Positions 16,460-26,150 of a stretch of 42,689 nucleotides of DNA are shown here, piece by piece. A program made the translations under genes and the position numbers. The notes below the pieces were generated by a model. The model was not told the origin of the DNA. It saw only the letters and a program-made list of their open reading frames with translations, and made no database searches. Within the stretch, counting starts at the first letter, position 1; the number at the start of each line of letters is the position of its first letter. Source of the DNA: SG8-41 sp032123035 (lineage in GTDB: Bacteria > Pseudomonadota > Gammaproteobacteria > Burkholderiales > SG8-41); contig JAQBFV010000034.1 of NCBI GenBank assembly GCA_032123035.1, positions 1 to 42,689 of the forward strand. Direction: 5' to 3'.

Positions 16460-19153
16460 ATGAAACGCATGTTGTTTAACGCGACGCAGGCGGAAGAGCT
16501 GCGCGTCGCGATCGTCGATGGCCAGAAGCTCGTCGACCTCGACATCGAAACCCCCGCCAAGGAACAGCGCAAGAGCAACATCTACAAGGGGGTCATCACC
16601 CGCATCGAACCCAGCCTGGAAGCGGCATTCGTGGAATACGGTGCCGAGCGCCACGGGTTCCTTCCCTTCAAGGAAGTCACGCGGGCCTACTTTCGGAGCG
16701 GCGTGGACGTGGGGCGCGCCCGAATCCAGGATGCGCTCAAGGAAGGTCAGGAGCTTATCGTCCAGGTGGACAAGGACGAACGCGGCAACAAAGGCGCAGC
16801 GCTTACCACCTTTATCAGTCTCGCGGGGCGCTACATCGTTCTGATGCCGAACAACCCGCGCGGCGGCGGAGTCTCGCGCCGCGTCGAAGGCGAGGATCGA
16901 AACGAGCTCCGGGACATCATCGATCAGCTTCCGGTGCCCCAGGGCATGAGTGTCATCGGCCGAACGGCGGCCATCGGCCGCAACGCCGAGGAGCTCGGCT
17001 GGGACCTCAACTACCTGCTTCAGCTTTGGCGCGCGATCGAGGACGCCGCCAAACTGCAAAATGGCGCCTTCCTCATCTACCAGGAATCGAGCCTGGTGAT
17101 TCGAGCCATCCGGGACTACTTCCACCAGGACATCGGCGAGATCCTGATCGACACTGAGAGCGTCTGCGAGCAGGCGCAACAGTTCATGGGGCACGTGATG
17201 CCGCAGAACGTGAGCCGGATCAAGCTCTATCGGGACGATGTTCCCCTTTTCTCCCGCTTCCAGATCGAGCACCAGATCGAGACCGCGTATTCACGATCGG
17301 TGTCGATGCCGTCGGGCGGCGCCGTGGTGTTCGACCATACCGAAGCGCTGGTTTCGATCGACGTCAATTCGGCGCGCGCGACACGCGGCGCCGACATCGA
17401 GGAGACCGCCTTCAACACCAACCTCGAAGCATCGGATGAGATCGCACGGCAGCTGCGTCTGCGCGACCTGGGCGGCCTCATCGTGATCGACTTCATCGAC
17501 ATGGAGAGTGGCCGCAACCAGCGCGAAGTGGAGACCCGTCTGCGCGACGCGTTGCGCTACGACCGGGCACGCGTGCAGATGGGCAAAATTTCCCGCTTCG
17601 GGCTCATGGAGCTGTCACGCCAGCGGCTACGCCCCTCGCTCGGCGAGACCGCGCACAACCCGTGCCCGCGATGTCACGGAACGGGCCATATCCGCGGCAC
17701 GGAATCGACCGCCTTGCACATCCTGCGAATCGTGCAGGAAGAAGCGATGAAAGATAACACCGCGTCGGTGAATGCGCAGGTGCCGGTGGACGTCGCGACG
17801 TTTCTGTTGAACGAAAAACGCGTGGATCTCCAGATGGCTGAGGCACGCCACCGCGTGTCGGTCATGGTCATTCCAAACGCGCATCTCGAGACACCCAACT
17901 ACAGCGTCGTGCGATTGCGCCACGACGATCTGAATCGGGCTGAGCCGCTGGCAGCAAGCTACAACTTGGTCGACGTCCCCGCCGAGCAGGAAAAACCGGT
18001 CGTCGGCGCAGCCGAACCGGCCACGCCGCGCCAGGAAGCGGCGGTGAAGGGCGTGACTCCGCAGCAACCGGCGCCGACCCCGGTCGCGCGTGAAGCCAGA
18101 CCCGTGCAGCCCTCGGCGCAGACAGGCGCCCCCGGGCGCGACTCGATCATCGGGAAGCTCGTCGGCTTCTTCAGGCGCAAGCCTGCCGCCGCTTCAGTAG
18201 CGCAGCCCGCTGCCGGGGCGCCTGCTTCCCGCCCCGACCACGGCCCGCGCCGCGGCCGCCACGAACGCGGGGAGCGGGAAGGTGGGCGGCGCGACCGCGA
18301 TCCGGCACGTTTCGAGAAGCCCGGCGGCCAGCGCCAACAGCGCTCCCAAGGACAACAGCCCCAAGGGCAGCGCGACGGTGGCCGTCACCGTCACGAACAG
18401 CGGCCCCAGGAAGGTGGCCAGCAGCAACGTCAGCGGCCGCCCCAACGCGAGCGTGCCCCTGCGGACGCCGCCGGTGGCCCGCCGGTTACGCAAACGCCAC
18501 CGTCCGCACACGAACCCGGCGAACAGCGCGAGGGACGCGGCCGTCGGCGCCGCAGAGGCCGCGGTCGCCACGAGCAGCGCGAGGAGACTGAAGCCGCCGG
18601 CGCCCGACGCCCGCAGGAGCTGCACGAGGCACCGGCGCTGCAACCGGCAACCCATATCGAGGAGATCACGGCAGCCGCAATCGCGGCAGCCGCTGCCGTG
18701 CCGCAAGTCGAACCCGAGTCTGCCGGCCCGATTGAAGTGAGTGCACTGGAGGCGCCCCACCACCTGACTGCGCACGAGACCGTCGCATTTGAGGCAGAAC
18801 CTCTCAGGCCGGTGCCGCACTTCGAGACCCCGGCACCAGAAGAACCCGCGCCGGTCGCGACGCCGGCACCGTTTGAGGTGCGTCCGGCCGAGACTCCCGC
18901 TGCTAGGCGCGAAGAGATTTTAGCGTCATTCGCGCCGCCCACAATCGAGTTGCCTTCGGACCTGCAGCAGGTGGAGTCTAACCCGGAGAAGGTTCGCGTC
19001 GCCGAGCAGCAGGAGCCCGAGGATGAAGCGCCGCGTCCCCGGCGAGTGCGCACGACCCTGCCCTCTGTGGACGACGAGCCCTTGGTGCAGGTAGAAACCG
19101 GAGAGCCGTCCGCGCCCGCGGAAGAGAACGTGATAACCGCTCCCCCGCGCTAA
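16460..19153 (+). CDS. rne: Ribonuclease E
   Basis: 897 residues. The essential endoribonuclease of mRNA decay and rRNA/tRNA processing, and scaffold of the degradosome. The N-terminal half is catalytic: an S1 RNA-binding domain (~37-120), 5'-sensor/RNase H-like parts, the catalytic block VSIDVNSARATRGADIEETA and LRLRDLGGLIVIDFIDM (metal-binding Asp), then the zinc-link CPRCHGTGHIRG at ~401-412. The tail from ~515 is low-complexity, rich in Arg, Gln, Pro, Glu and Ala. Within it, SIIGKLVGFFRRKPAA (~561-576) is an amphipathic basic helix like the E. coli membrane anchor, and Arg-rich blocks at ~595-705 are likely RNA-binding. The stop overlaps the convergent phosphatase stop by four bases. Confidence 0.96.
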   Translation: MKRMLFNATQAEELRVAIVDGQKLVDLDIETPAKEQRKSNIYKGVITRIEPSLEAAFVEYGAERHGFLPFKEVTRAYFRSGVDVGRARIQDALKEGQELIVQVDKDERGNKGAALTTFISLAGRYIVLMPNNPRGGGVSRRVEGEDRNELRDIIDQLPVPQGMSVIGRTAAIGRNAEELGWDLNYLLQLWRAIEDAAKLQNGAFLIYQESSLVIRAIRDYFHQDIGEILIDTESVCEQAQQFMGHVMPQNVSRIKLYRDDVPLFSRFQIEHQIETAYSRSVSMPSGGAVVFDHTEALVSIDVNSARATRGADIEETAFNTNLEASDEIARQLRLRDLGGLIVIDFIDMESGRNQREVETRLRDALRYDRARVQMGKISRFGLMELSRQRLRPSLGETAHNPCPRCHGTGHIRGTESTALHILRIVQEEAMKDNTASVNAQVPVDVATFLLNEKRVDLQMAEARHRVSVMVIPNAHLETPNYSVVRLRHDDLNRAEPLAASYNLVDVPAEQEKPVVGAAEPATPRQEAAVKGVTPQQPAPTPVAREARPVQPSAQTGAPGRDSIIGKLVGFFRRKPAAASVAQPAAGAPASRPDHGPRRGRHERGEREGGRRDRDPARFEKPGGQRQQRSQGQQPQGQRDGGRHRHEQRPQEGGQQQRQRPPQRERAPADAAGGPPVTQTPPSAHEPGEQREGRGRRRRRGRGRHEQREETEAAGARRPQELHEAPALQPATHIEEITAAAIAAAAAVPQVEPESAGPIEVSALEAPHHLTAHETVAFEAEPLRPVPHFETPAPEEPAPVATPAPFEVRPAETPAARREEILASFAPPTIELPSDLQQVESNPEKVRVAEQQEPEDEAPRPRRVRTTLPSVDDEPLVQVETGEPSAPAEENVITAPPR

Positions 19154-19623
19154 GGCGGGAGTTGCTGACGGAGGTGGCGCAGGAGCGCCTGCGCCGCCTC
19201 TTCCACCATATCCAGCACCCTCTCGAAACCCTGGGCGCCGCCGTAGTACGGATCGGGCACTTCGCGCAGGGCCGGATCCGCGTGGAATTCCATGAACAGC
19301 TTCAGCTTGTGCGCGTGCTCCTGCGGACACAGACCGGCGAGCAGGCGCAAATTCGTTTCATCCATCGCCAGCACGCAGTCAAACTCGCTGAAGTCGCGGC
19401 GGGTTACCTGCCGCCCGCGCAAACCGCTGATGTCGTATCCGCGCCGCTCGACGGTTCGTTGCGCACGCGCGTCGGGCGGCTCGCCGACGTGGTAATCATG
19501 CGTGCCGGCCGAATCGGACGCGATATCGTCCGAGAGCCCTGCTTCCGCAACGCGACGCTTGAACACGCCCTCGGCCATCGGTGAGCGACAGATATTGCCC
19601 ATGCATACGAACAGCACACGCAT
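19150..19623 (-). CDS. Low-molecular-weight protein-tyrosine phosphatase
   Basis: 157 residues. The C(X)5R active site CMGNICRSPMAEG is at ~7-19, starting right after the first strand, which fixes the start at 19623 (MRVLFVCMGNICRS). The DSAGTHDYHVGEPPDARA segment, CVLAMDETNLRLL and the general-acid loop VPDPYYGG are all intact. These enzymes dephosphorylate tyrosine on proteins, often with a partner tyrosine kinase in capsule export, but no kinase is nearby. A fragment of a second, different copy lies at the right end of the window. Confidence 0.93.
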   Translation of the reverse strand: MRVLFVCMGNICRSPMAEGVFKRRVAEAGLSDDIASDSAGTHDYHVGEPPDARAQRTVERRGYDISGLRGRQVTRRDFSEFDCVLAMDETNLRLLAGLCPQEHAHKLKLFMEFHADPALREVPDPYYGGAQGFERVLDMVEEAAQALLRHLRQQLPP

Positions 19624-19674
19624 ACGCCGGTTCCGGTTACCGGTCCGCAAATCGTCGATACACGCTCACGGCGG

Positions 19675-20412
19675 TCATGACTCGGGCCAGATGCGCTGCC
19701 CGACGCTGGGAGACCCCGGGGCATGAATCGTGTAGTTGATGATCTTGTGGGTCCAGACGGTCTTGTCGAGCCCGAGTGACTCGTGATGTTGGAAGTGCTC
19801 CCGCCGCGCGTCGAGCGACGTAAATTCGTACAAGACGGAGTGCTTCGCCCATCCCGCAACCGATAGAAGCTTGCGCGTCGCGATGCAACCCGGCATGCGG
19901 GCCATCGCCGGGAGACGGTATTGCGCGTACCACGCCGCCAGATCGAACTCGTCTGCGATGGTCTTGGTCCGGAAGCTGCCCATTTGTATGGCTGGCCCCG
20001 GCGTGCCCGAGGGTACTTTCTGATCGTATTCCGGCCCATTGATCCGCGCCTCTTCCGCAAAGACGCACGGCCGGGCTCCGATCCATCGTGACTTCATCTT
20101 CCGTGTTTGCGCATCTCCCTCGATTTCGGTTTCGGCGCGAACCGGTTTGAAAAAAGTGTGAGGTGAACCCGCACCGACGAGCAGCAAATAATCCTTACCG
20201 TCTCCAACCTCCGCCTCCTCCGCGCGCGCAAAACGGTCCGCGGCATCGCCGTAGAGGCTCGCGCCGCCCCCGGTCACTTTGTAATGCGCTGCCCAAAGCC
20301 GCCCCGGCAACTGCAACATCGCCGGCAAATATATCTGATGAAGCCAGCTCAAGTAGCTGTCTGCTTCCTGTTCCGGCAAGTCGTACCAGATCGCCTTGAT
20401 TCCCTGATCCAT
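19675..20412 (-). CDS. Unknown protein with two similar halves, EthD/dimeric alpha-beta-barrel-like
   Basis: About 245 residues; I do not recognise a named family. The start at 20412 (MDQGIKAIWYDLPEQ) removes a poor N-terminal extension. The two halves look related: the first has WYDLPEQEADSYLSWLHQIY then LPAMLQLPGRLWAAHYK, the second FDLAAWYAQYRLPAMARMPG then CIATRKLLSV. The pattern (aromatic-Asp-Leu, ~20 residues, Tyr-x-LPAM-x-x-x-PG) fits ferredoxin-like domains of the EthD/NIPSNAP type, which in tandem could form an internal pseudo-dimer. No signal peptide or membrane segment is seen. It is divergent from the TTT operon, so it may act on the imported compound, but that is inference. Confidence 0.7.
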   Translation of the reverse strand: MDQGIKAIWYDLPEQEADSYLSWLHQIYLPAMLQLPGRLWAAHYKVTGGGASLYGDAADRFARAEEAEVGDGKDYLLLVGAGSPHTFFKPVRAETEIEGDAQTRKMKSRWIGARPCVFAEEARINGPEYDQKVPSGTPGPAIQMGSFRTKTIADEFDLAAWYAQYRLPAMARMPGCIATRKLLSVAGWAKHSVLYEFTSLDARREHFQHHESLGLDKTVWTHKIINYTIHAPGSPSVGQRIWPES

Positions 20413-20561
20413 AGGTGCCCGTCTCCCGAGAACGCCGCAAGTCACGAATACTAGAGCCGTGCCGTCGACGCGTCCAGACCGCGGGTATGCCCCGCTGCTT
20501 GCTTAAATCGAAATCGTCAAGCAAACTCCGACCGTAAAAAAGCGCATCTCCGTAAGGCAGT

Positions 20562-21170
20562 TTGTCCCCGTTCAGCGAATCCCGAATTGACGACAGAACA
20601 ACAGTGGAAGAGTCTCCCATCGGGCAAGAAGGTCCCGCGGCGGCGCGCCTCGAGCTCGGCATTGCGATTCTGATCGCCCTCGGCGCCGGATATCTCGCGG
20701 TGGCGATGCCGACTTTCGTAGACGAAGGCGGCATCCAGCAAGCCCAGGATTTCCTCCGCCTGTCTCCGGTATTTTTCCCTCGGCTGTCTTTTGGACTGAC
20801 CAGCCTGATCAGCATCATCCTCGTTATCCGGATCATGAAGACGTTGCCCGGCAGGGAAACACGCACGCTCACCCTCGACGGAAAGAAGTACCTGAACGTT
20901 CTGATCATGTCCGTGCTGATCGTCATCTACGCGCTGATGCTCCCGTTCTTTGGCTACGGTTTCGCGACCTTGCTGGCCGTGGCCGTGACAACCTATTTTT
21001 TGGGGATGCGCGCCTGGTTGCCACTGCTGGCCTTCAGTTTAGTGACGCCCGTGTTGACCCGTTTCATCTTCGAGCGGCTGCTCGCAATCTCCCTCCCCCT
21101 TTCTCGCTACGACCCTCTCGCCGAGTTCGAGCAGGAGCTGATGGGGTTCCTGGCCGGCATTTTCTTCTAG
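20562..21170 (+). CDS. tctB: Tripartite tricarboxylate transporter, small membrane subunit (TctB)
   Basis: About 202 residues from a TTG at 20562; a GTG at 20604 is equally possible and neither has a strong ribosome site. TctB is the small four-helix subunit of TTT secondary carriers. Four hydrophobic helices are visible after ~28 polar residues: ~30-50, ~70-92, ~110-130 (VLIMSVLIVIYALMLPFFGY) and ~132-175. It is first in a tctB-tctA-tctC operon, with tctA 18 bases downstream. Confidence 0.88.
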   Translation: MSPFSESRIDDRTTVEESPIGQEGPAAARLELGIAILIALGAGYLAVAMPTFVDEGGIQQAQDFLRLSPVFFPRLSFGLTSLISIILVIRIMKTLPGRETRTLTLDGKKYLNVLIMSVLIVIYALMLPFFGYGFATLLAVAVTTYFLGMRAWLPLLAFSLVTPVLTRFIFERLLAISLPLSRYDPLAEFEQELMGFLAGIFF

Positions 21171-21188
21171 GGCTGATCACCGCTCACC

Positions 21189-22697
21189 ATGTTCGACGCA
21201 TTTCTGCAGGGATTCTCGCTTCTCCTGAGAATTGATACCTACGTCTACATTACCATCGGCCTGACGATCGGCATGTTTGTGGGCGCCATGCCGGGGCTAA
21301 CGACGACCCTGGCGGTGGCTGTGCTGTTACCGATTTCGTTCAAGCTTGAGCCCATGGTGGGCATCCCTTTCCTCATCGGTATCACCAAAGGGGGGATCTT
21401 CGGTGGCAGCATCTCGGCGATACTGGTGGGAATTCCCGGCACGGGAGCGTCCATCGCGACGACGTTCGATGGCCCGTCGCTGACCCGGCAGGGCAAAGGC
21501 CGCAAGGCGCTCGAAATGGCGCTCGTTTCTTCAGTCTCTGGCGACCTGATCTCCGACATCATCACCATCAGCCTGATCGGGCCCATCGCACTGCTGACGC
21601 TGCTCATTGGGCCGCCCGAGGTCTTTGCCATCATCATCTTCTCGCTGATATTGATTTCCAGTGTGTCGAGCGAATCCGGGATCAAGGGCGGCATTGCCGC
21701 TTTCCTCGGCCTTGGACTTGGCTTCATCGGCACCGATGCCACGACTGGCGCGACCCGCCTGACGTTTGGCCTCGACGCTCTCAATGGCGGCATACCGCTG
21801 ATCCCGCTGATTATCGGCGTGTTTGCCATTCCTGAAATACTCGCCGCAGTCGAATCACGGGCTGCCCGCTTCATCGACGAGCACGTCGACATGAGCAAGG
21901 TGGGCGAGCGTTTGCGCTGGCACGAGTTGCGCGGCTCGATTCGCACGATCCTTCGATCCACTTTAATTGGCACCGGTATCGGCGTCGTGCCCGGCGTCGG
22001 CCAGGTGGTTGCCGCATTCGTGGGCTACAGCGCGGCCAAGCGCGCTTCCAAGCATCCCGAGACATTCGGCAAGGGCGAGCTCGACGGCATCGCCGGACCG
22101 GAAGCGGCCAACAACGCGGTCAACGGCCCCACGCTCGTACCGCTGCTGACACTCGGCATTCCCGGCGACAATATTACGGCCATCCTTCTGGGGGCGTTTG
22201 TCGCGCACGGGATGCGACCAGGCCCGCAGATCTTCCAGGAGCAGGGCCCGTTGATGTACGCCCTGCTCCTGAGCTTTGTTATCGCCAACGTGATCTTTCT
22301 GTTTCTGGGGTTCTTCCTGATCAAGCCCTTTGCGCAGGCGATGCAGATGAAAAAGGCCTACCTGCTGCCATTGATCCTGGCGCTGGCCTTCGTCGGCGCG
22401 CTCTCGACGGGTGACACCTCGGACATCGGCATCATGGTGGCCGTTGGCCTCTGTTCCTATATCCTGCGCAAGGCCAACTTCGATCTGGCGCCGCTCGTCA
22501 TTTCCTTCGTTCTGGCGGAGCCCATCGAATACACGCTCAGCCAGTCGCTGCTGTATGCACACGGGTCGCCCTTCGACTACTTTTTCATCGGACGTCCAAT
22601 CGCTTCGTTCTTCCTGGTTGCGGGCGTGATATGGATCATCTGGATGACGGTGCGCAACATGATCCGTGGGCGCACGAGCAAAAGCGCGCCTGGCTGA
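21189..22697 (+). CDS. tctA: Tripartite tricarboxylate transporter, large membrane subunit (TctA)
   Basis: 502 residues, full length. The multi-spanning subunit that moves the substrate using an ion gradient. Family signatures are present twice, reflecting the inverted repeat of the fold: GMFVGAMPGLTTTLAVAVLL near the N-terminus, then GIPGTGASIATTFDGP with LTRQGKGRKAL; and in the second half GVVPGVGQVVAAFVGY, AGPEAANNAVNGPTLVPLLT and LGIPGDNITAILLGAF. About 11-12 membrane segments can be seen. Confidence 0.95.
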   Translation: MFDAFLQGFSLLLRIDTYVYITIGLTIGMFVGAMPGLTTTLAVAVLLPISFKLEPMVGIPFLIGITKGGIFGGSISAILVGIPGTGASIATTFDGPSLTRQGKGRKALEMALVSSVSGDLISDIITISLIGPIALLTLLIGPPEVFAIIIFSLILISSVSSESGIKGGIAAFLGLGLGFIGTDATTGATRLTFGLDALNGGIPLIPLIIGVFAIPEILAAVESRAARFIDEHVDMSKVGERLRWHELRGSIRTILRSTLIGTGIGVVPGVGQVVAAFVGYSAAKRASKHPETFGKGELDGIAGPEAANNAVNGPTLVPLLTLGIPGDNITAILLGAFVAHGMRPGPQIFQEQGPLMYALLLSFVIANVIFLFLGFFLIKPFAQAMQMKKAYLLPLILALAFVGALSTGDTSDIGIMVAVGLCSYILRKANFDLAPLVISFVLAEPIEYTLSQSLLYAHGSPFDYFFIGRPIASFFLVAGVIWIIWMTVRNMIRGRTSKSAPG

Positions 22698-22844
22698 GAC
22701 AGGGAGCAACGCCCGCGCTCGGCTGAAAAGCCGTTTCAGGGAAAGTAGGCAGATTCCGCATTGTGTTCTATCATGGAGCAAGCTCTGGCAAGAAATACCA
22801 CGAAGTTGCAGGGCAATCTGTTTATCACCACGAGGAGACCGATC

Positions 22845-23822
22845 ATGAGAACGCCTTTTTCGAGAGCCGTCACGGCGGTATCACTGCTGCTCTTGGCGGT
22901 GTCCGGTTCGCTGTTTGCCGCGTCGTTCCCGGACCGCCCGATTACCCTGGTTATTCCCCTCAGCCCGGGCGGTAGCCATGATCTGCACGCACGGGGAATC
23001 ACCCCGGACCTGGGCAAGATTCTGGGCCAGCCGGTCGTGGTGAAGTTTCTGCCCGGCGGCGCTGGAATGAAGGGAACCGGGTTCGTCGCCGAAGCCAAAC
23101 CCGACGGCTATACGATCCTCTTTACCCACAACTACTTTGACCAAATGGTTCCGCAGACACGGAAGGTGCCATTCGACGCGTTGAAGAGTTTCCACACGCT
23201 GGGCAGGATTAATTACTCTCAGCCCATGTTCATCACCTGGCCGGGCACGAAACTGAAGACGCTGAAAGACGTAGTTGCGCGTGCCAAGGCGGATCCGGGC
23301 AGGATGACCTTCGGGCATAGTGGTGTCTGGAGCGTGATGTACACGCCGATGATGCAATTCGTTCAGGCGGCACACATCAAGGTGAATCTCATCCCGCACA
23401 AGGGCGGCGGCCCGACGTTGAAAGCAGTTCTGGCGCATCAGGACGATGTCGGCGGCGTGTTCGCGACCCAATCGCGGCCTCACTTCAAGGCCGGCAAGAT
23501 AGTCCCCCTCGTTGTCGTGGGTGAAAAGCGCCTTGTGGGCGATCCCGATTTCGGAAACGTCCCGTCGATGACCGAGCTCGGTTATCCGACGGTAACGTCC
23601 ACGATGGATCGCATCTTCATGGCGCCGGCGGGAATGCCACCGGATCGCCTGAACAAGCTTCGGTCGGCTTTCGACCAGCTCGTCAAGCAGCAGGCCGTAA
23701 AGGATTTCATCCAGAACCTGGGCGACGGAATCAAGTACATGAACGGCTCGGACTACGACGCCCTCCGTCCCGCGAAATACGAGACGTTTACCGAGTTGAT
23801 CAAGACCATGACCGCCAAGTAG
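22845..23822 (+). CDS. tctC: TTT solute-binding protein (TctC/Bug family)
   Basis: 325 residues, normal length. It is the periplasmic receptor that hands substrate to TctA/TctB. The start at 22845 (MRTPFSRAVTAVS) has a GAGGAG ribosome site and opens a signal peptide ending around LFAA/SFPDRP. The mature start FPDRPITLVIPLSPGGSHDL is the standard Bug motif. The residues that select the carboxylate are not predictable here. The permease stop at 22697 leaves ~150 bases, so the higher-expression receptor may have extra control. A perfect terminator follows at 23843. Confidence 0.92.
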   Translation: MRTPFSRAVTAVSLLLLAVSGSLFAASFPDRPITLVIPLSPGGSHDLHARGITPDLGKILGQPVVVKFLPGGAGMKGTGFVAEAKPDGYTILFTHNYFDQMVPQTRKVPFDALKSFHTLGRINYSQPMFITWPGTKLKTLKDVVARAKADPGRMTFGHSGVWSVMYTPMMQFVQAAHIKVNLIPHKGGGPTLKAVLAHQDDVGGVFATQSRPHFKAGKIVPLVVVGEKRLVGDPDFGNVPSMTELGYPTVTSTMDRIFMAPAGMPPDRLNKLRSAFDQLVKQQAVKDFIQNLGDGIKYMNGSDYDALRPAKYETFTELIKTMTAK

Positions 23823-23842
23823 ACGGCAGACTATTTCCTTGG

Positions 23843-23871
23843 ACGCCCGGGAATTTTTCCCGGGCGTTTTT
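23843..23871 (+). terminator. Strong terminator after tctC
   Basis: An 11-base perfect stem (ACGCCCGGGAA with TTCCCGGGCGT) and a three-base T loop, followed by a T run ending at 23871. It ends the tctBAC transcript. Confidence 0.9.
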
Positions 23872-23895
23872 CTTTCTGCGTTGGTGATTGCGGCT

Positions 23896-25968
23896 TCAGG
23901 CCGCTTCGATGAACAGGCGCTCCTTCAGCCCCTTCAGCCGGTCCCGCAGCTCGGCAGCACGCTCGAACTCGAGATTGCGGGCTGCCTCGAGCATCTCTTT
24001 CTCGATGCGTTTCAACTCACGGGTGAGATCCTTTTCGCTCATCGCATCGTAGCGCGCCTGGTTCTGGGCCGCCTTGAGTTGGCTGCGCGCCGCCTCGTGA
24101 TCGTAGACGCCCTCGATGATGTCCTTCACGCGTTTGGAGACCCCTATCGGTGTGATGCCATGCGCCGCATTGTAGGCGGTCTGCTTCGTGCGGCGGCGCT
24201 CGGTCTCGTCGATTGCCCGCCGCATCGAGTTGGTGACCACATCCCCGTAAAGGATTGCCGTGCCATTGATGTGGCGGGCCGCGCGCCCGATGGTCTGGAT
24301 CAGCGATCGCTCGGAGCGCAGAAAACCTTCCTTGTCCGCGTCGAGAATCGCCACCAGGGACACTTCGGGAATGTCGAGCCCCTCGCGCAGCAAGTTGATC
24401 CCGACCAGAACATCGAACTCGCCGAGGCGCAGATCGCGGATGATTTCGACCCGCTCCACCGTCTCGATATCGGAATGCAGATAGCGCACCTTGATTCCGT
24501 GTTCGGCAAGATATTCGGTGAGGTCCTCCGACATGCGCTTCGTGAGCGTAGTCACGAGGACCCGCTCCCCCTTTTTCACGCGCTCGTTGATCCCCGAGAG
24601 CAGGTCGTCGACCTGAGTCGCGGCGGGGCGGACCTCGAGATGCGGATCGACGAGCCCGGTCGGCCGTACCACCTGCTCGACCACCTGCGCCTGATGAGCC
24701 GCCTCGTAGGCTGCCGGTGTCGCCGACACGAAGACGCAGCGTCGCGTCACTCGCTCGAACTCGTCGAACCGTAGCGGGCGATTATCGAGCGCCGAGGGCA
24801 GCCGGAACCCATACTCGACGAGATTTTCCTTGCGCGAGCGGTCGCCGCGGTACATGCCGCCCAGTTGCGGAATGGTGACGTGGCTCTCATCGATGATCAT
24901 GAGCGCATCCGGGGGAAGATAATCGATCAGCGTTGGCGGCGGCTCCCCCGGCGCTCGCCCGGACACGTGGCGCGAATAGTTCTCGATGCCTTTACAAAAA
25001 CCCAGCTCGGCCAGCATCTCGAGGTCGAAGCGCGTGCGTTGCTCAATGCGCTGGGCCTCCACCAACTTCCCCTCCTTCTGGAACCACTCGATCCGTTCCC
25101 GCAGCTCCTCCTTAATTGCCTCGATCGCGCGCAGCGTCGAGGCCCGCGGCGTCACATAGTGGCTCGAGGGATACACGGTGTAGCGCGGAATACGCTGCAG
25201 GATGTGTCCGGTCAGCGGATCGAACAGGTGGATTGACTCGACCTCATCGTCGAAGAGGGTCACCCGCACGGCATCTTCCGAGTTCTCGGCGGGGAAGATG
25301 TCTATCACGTCACCGCGAACCCGGAACACCCCGCGCCGGAACTCGAATTCGTTGCGCTCGTACTGCATCTCCACGAGCCGCTTGAGGGCGTCGCGCTGCG
25401 TGAGCTTTTCCTTCTCCCGCAGGTGCAGGATCATGCTGTGATAGTCGACCGGATCACCGATACCGTAGATGGCCGAGACCGTGCACACGATGATGGCATC
25501 GCGCCGCTCCAGCAGTGACTTAGTGGCGGAGAGCCGCATCTGCTCGATGTGTTCGTTGATGCTCGAGTCCTTCTCGATGAACAGATCCTTGGATGGAACG
25601 TACGCCTCCGGCTGATAGTAGTCGTAGTAGGAGACGAAGTACTCAACGGCGTTTTCCGGAAAGAACTCCCGCATCTCGGAATAGAGCTGCGCGGCGAGCG
25701 TCTTGTTGGGCGCCATGATGAGCGCCGGGCACCCCAGCCGCCCAATGACATGCGCCATGGTATAGGTCTTGCCCGACCCGGTGACGCCGAGAAGGGTCTG
25801 GAACGCGAGCCCATCGCGCACGCCGGCGAGAAGCTTCTCTATCGCCTCGGGCTGGTCACCGGCCGGCTCGAACGTCTGATGCAACCGATAGGGACTGTCC
25901 GGAAACACGAGCGGCCCGGGCTTCGGGTGCCCCGTTGGCGCGGTCATCGAGGAAGGGCTGTTGGTCAT
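23896..25968 (-). CDS. uvrB: UvrABC excision-repair subunit B
   Basis: About 690 residues. UvrB verifies DNA damage after UvrA loading and recruits UvrC. The Walker A LLGVTGSGKTYTMA, the beta-hairpin region YYDYYQPEAYVPSKDLFIEK, Walker B IDESHVTIPQL, SATPAAYE and helicase motifs V/VI (GINLLREGLDIPEVSLVAIL, QTIGRAARHINGTAI) are intact. The C-terminal UVR helix pair (EKEMLEAARNLEFERAAEL) binds UvrC. The start is uncertain: relatives begin near FPDSPYRLHQ, so 25968 or 25947 seems better than the ATGs at 25992 or 26031. It is divergent from an aminotransferase gene, a common betaproteobacterial layout. Confidence 0.95.
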   Translation of the reverse strand: MTNSPSSMTAPTGHPKPGPLVFPDSPYRLHQTFEPAGDQPEAIEKLLAGVRDGLAFQTLLGVTGSGKTYTMAHVIGRLGCPALIMAPNKTLAAQLYSEMREFFPENAVEYFVSYYDYYQPEAYVPSKDLFIEKDSSINEHIEQMRLSATKSLLERRDAIIVCTVSAIYGIGDPVDYHSMILHLREKEKLTQRDALKRLVEMQYERNEFEFRRGVFRVRGDVIDIFPAENSEDAVRVTLFDDEVESIHLFDPLTGHILQRIPRYTVYPSSHYVTPRASTLRAIEAIKEELRERIEWFQKEGKLVEAQRIEQRTRFDLEMLAELGFCKGIENYSRHVSGRAPGEPPPTLIDYLPPDALMIIDESHVTIPQLGGMYRGDRSRKENLVEYGFRLPSALDNRPLRFDEFERVTRRCVFVSATPAAYEAAHQAQVVEQVVRPTGLVDPHLEVRPAATQVDDLLSGINERVKKGERVLVTTLTKRMSEDLTEYLAEHGIKVRYLHSDIETVERVEIIRDLRLGEFDVLVGINLLREGLDIPEVSLVAILDADKEGFLRSERSLIQTIGRAARHINGTAILYGDVVTNSMRRAIDETERRRTKQTAYNAAHGITPIGVSKRVKDIIEGVYDHEAARSQLKAAQNQARYDAMSEKDLTRELKRIEKEMLEAARNLEFERAAELRDRLKGLKERLFIEAA

Positions 25969-26150
25969 ACACGGGTGGGCACGGCTGAACATTACATTTT
26001 CCCATATTGATGAATGCCGTCGCCACCCCATCCTGGTTCCCGGGTTACCGGCGTCCCACCCGCAGCGATTGAGCAGGTAGAATGGAGTCTTTTACAATCG
26101 CGTCACCTGCTTTCCAGCCTGCGACTCTGCTCCATAAGGTCCCCGCAACC

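Noticed and set aside
18194..19053. Long minus-strand open frames over the rne tail
   Set aside because: They mirror the low-complexity GC-rich tail of RNase E and have no protein-like character.
20195..20926. Minus-strand frame across the gap between the two-half protein and tctB
   Set aside because: It overlaps real coding sequence on both sides and has no recognisable features.
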